DNA of 21,835 nucleotides from JAAYEA01 sp012689325 (GTDB lineage: Bacteria; Chloroflexota; Anaerolineae; JAAYEA01): positions 1 to 21,835 of the forward strand of contig DAITVZ010000074.1 in NCBI GenBank assembly GCA_036841525.1, written 5' to 3'. Under the pieces are notes generated by a model. That model searched no databases. It was not told the DNA's origin and saw only the letters and a list, made by a program, of their open reading frames with translations. Made by a program: the position numbers and the translations under genes. This document shows positions 21,580 through 21,835 of the stretch, piece by piece. Positions within the stretch are counted from its first letter, which is position 1. Every line of letters begins with the position of its first letter.

Positions 21580-21788
21580 TCAGCCGGCCAGGTTGTACAG
21601 CTTGATCTGGACGCGGAAGGCCTCGTCGTCCAGGGCCTTGGCCAGGTTGGTCAGCCGCTGCTTGGCGCTCAGGGCTTCGCGCCCGTCAGGCCGGGGGTCA
21701 CGGATAGCTCGATGTAGCGGATGCTGGTCGCGGTGTCGCGCATCCAGTCCAGCAGCGCCCGTTGCTCACTTTTCTTCAAAGTCGCCAT
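21580..21788 (-). pseudogene. Frameshifted small gene of unknown function
   Basis: From ATG 21788, with AGGAGG 6 nt upstream, 39 codons (MATLKKSEQRALLDWM...) run to an early TGA at 21669-21671. Another frame continues without a break to TGA at 21580 with convincing coding content (ALSAKQRLTNLAKALDD ... QIKLYNLAG). The total of 209 nt is one base short of a multiple of three, so a single-base loss near the ACGGGCGCGAAGC stretch (about 21675-21690) would join the frames into a protein of about 69 residues. It could be a real mutation or a sequencing/assembly error. The next small gene lies 30 bp downstream. Confidence 0.6.
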
Positions 21789-21799
21789 CTCTATCCTCC

Positions 21800-21835
21800 T
21801 CACGGCATCACCAGGAACTCGTTTTCGATGATCGC
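21800..21835 (-). CDS. C-terminal end of a partial small ORF running off the window
   Basis: Eleven codons (AIIENEFLVMP) and TGA at 21800-21802 are in one frame to the window edge. The TGA overlaps the AGGAGG site of the next gene, as in tightly packed operons. The product is not recognisable from so few residues. Confidence 0.4.
   Translation of the reverse strand, partial: AIIENEFLVMP

Larger units (their letters stand above)
21194..21835. mobile_element. Remnant of an integrated element next to tRNA-Arg
   Basis: The region holds an integrase fragment (+) and a series of small minus-strand genes, one of a type I associate with phages and integrated elements and one frameshifted. All lie directly behind the 3' end of tRNA-Arg. 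No repeat of the tRNA 3' end (attR/attL pair) was seen in the window, so the boundaries are undefined, and the right-hand side continues beyond 21835. Confidence 0.55.

Noticed and set aside
1..21835. CRISPR array, toxin-antitoxin pair or intact insertion sequence
   Set aside because: I saw no regularly spaced repeats, no paired small toxin/antitoxin motifs and no transposase or terminal inverted repeats.
21033..21835. Direct repeat of the tRNA-Arg 3' end marking an attachment site
   Set aside because: No second copy of the T-arm/acceptor 3' sequence was found downstream in the window, so no att site is annotated.

Overview
The window looks like a contig from a high-GC bacterium, most probably a Chloroflexota member of the Anaerolineae type. 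This is an inference from gene content: an NfnAB-like bifurcating transhydrogenase (anaerobic redox metabolism), a T-box-controlled pheST operon, an AAA_32-type Lon protease, a secreted beta-helix protein ending in an LPLLLK-type tail, and a ferredoxin-thioredoxin-reductase/rubredoxin fusion. No rRNA or taxonomic marker is present to settle it. Most genes have clear AGGAGG-like ribosome sites, and several have sigma70-like promoters with 16-18 bp spacers.

Layout. 38-2351 (+): two-gene redox operon (NfnA/NfnB type), closed by a strong hairpin at 2389-2428. 2454-4151 (-): an AT-richer patch with a lipoprotein beta-propeller and a chimeric ORF joining half a response-regulator receiver to an NlpC/P60-like peptidase domain. 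4384-8989 (-): a DUF4838 glycosidase-like gene and, 16 bp downstream, a Lon-family protease, with one good promoter upstream of the pair and a terminator behind it. 9151-10809 (+): a secreted parallel beta-helix protein. 10904-14936 (-): pheT, pheS and a complete T-box leader whose specifier reads UUC (Phe), driven by a near-consensus promoter. 14940-16001 (-): a Gfo/Idh/MocA oxidoreductase. 16132-19554 (+): a compact operon of beta-CASP RNase-like protein, macro-domain protein, PHP phosphoesterase and DUF192 protein. 19551-19988 (-): a small HEAT-repeat protein whose stop codon interlocks with that of DUF192. 20170-20975 (+): a glutaredoxin-like protein overlapping an FTR-rubredoxin fusion by 4 bp, probably a thiol-reduction module. 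21033-21105: tRNA-Arg(CCT) with its own promoter and terminator. 21194-21835: remnants of an integrated element, namely a tyrosine-recombinase fragment (+) and three small or partial minus-strand ORFs, one frameshifted.

How the parts work together. NfnAB would balance NADH, NADPH and ferredoxin pools. The FTR-rubredoxin/glutaredoxin pair would move low-potential electrons to disulfides. pheST is controlled by tRNA-Phe charging through the T-box. The beta-CASP/macro/PHP set suggests, but does not prove, a nucleic-acid or nucleotide end-processing unit. The tRNA-Arg end looks like an old integration site. The candidates most worth following up are the FTR-rubredoxin/glutaredoxin module, the receiver-NlpC/P60 chimera and the beta-CASP-macro-PHP operon. 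None can be called a new system from sequence alone.
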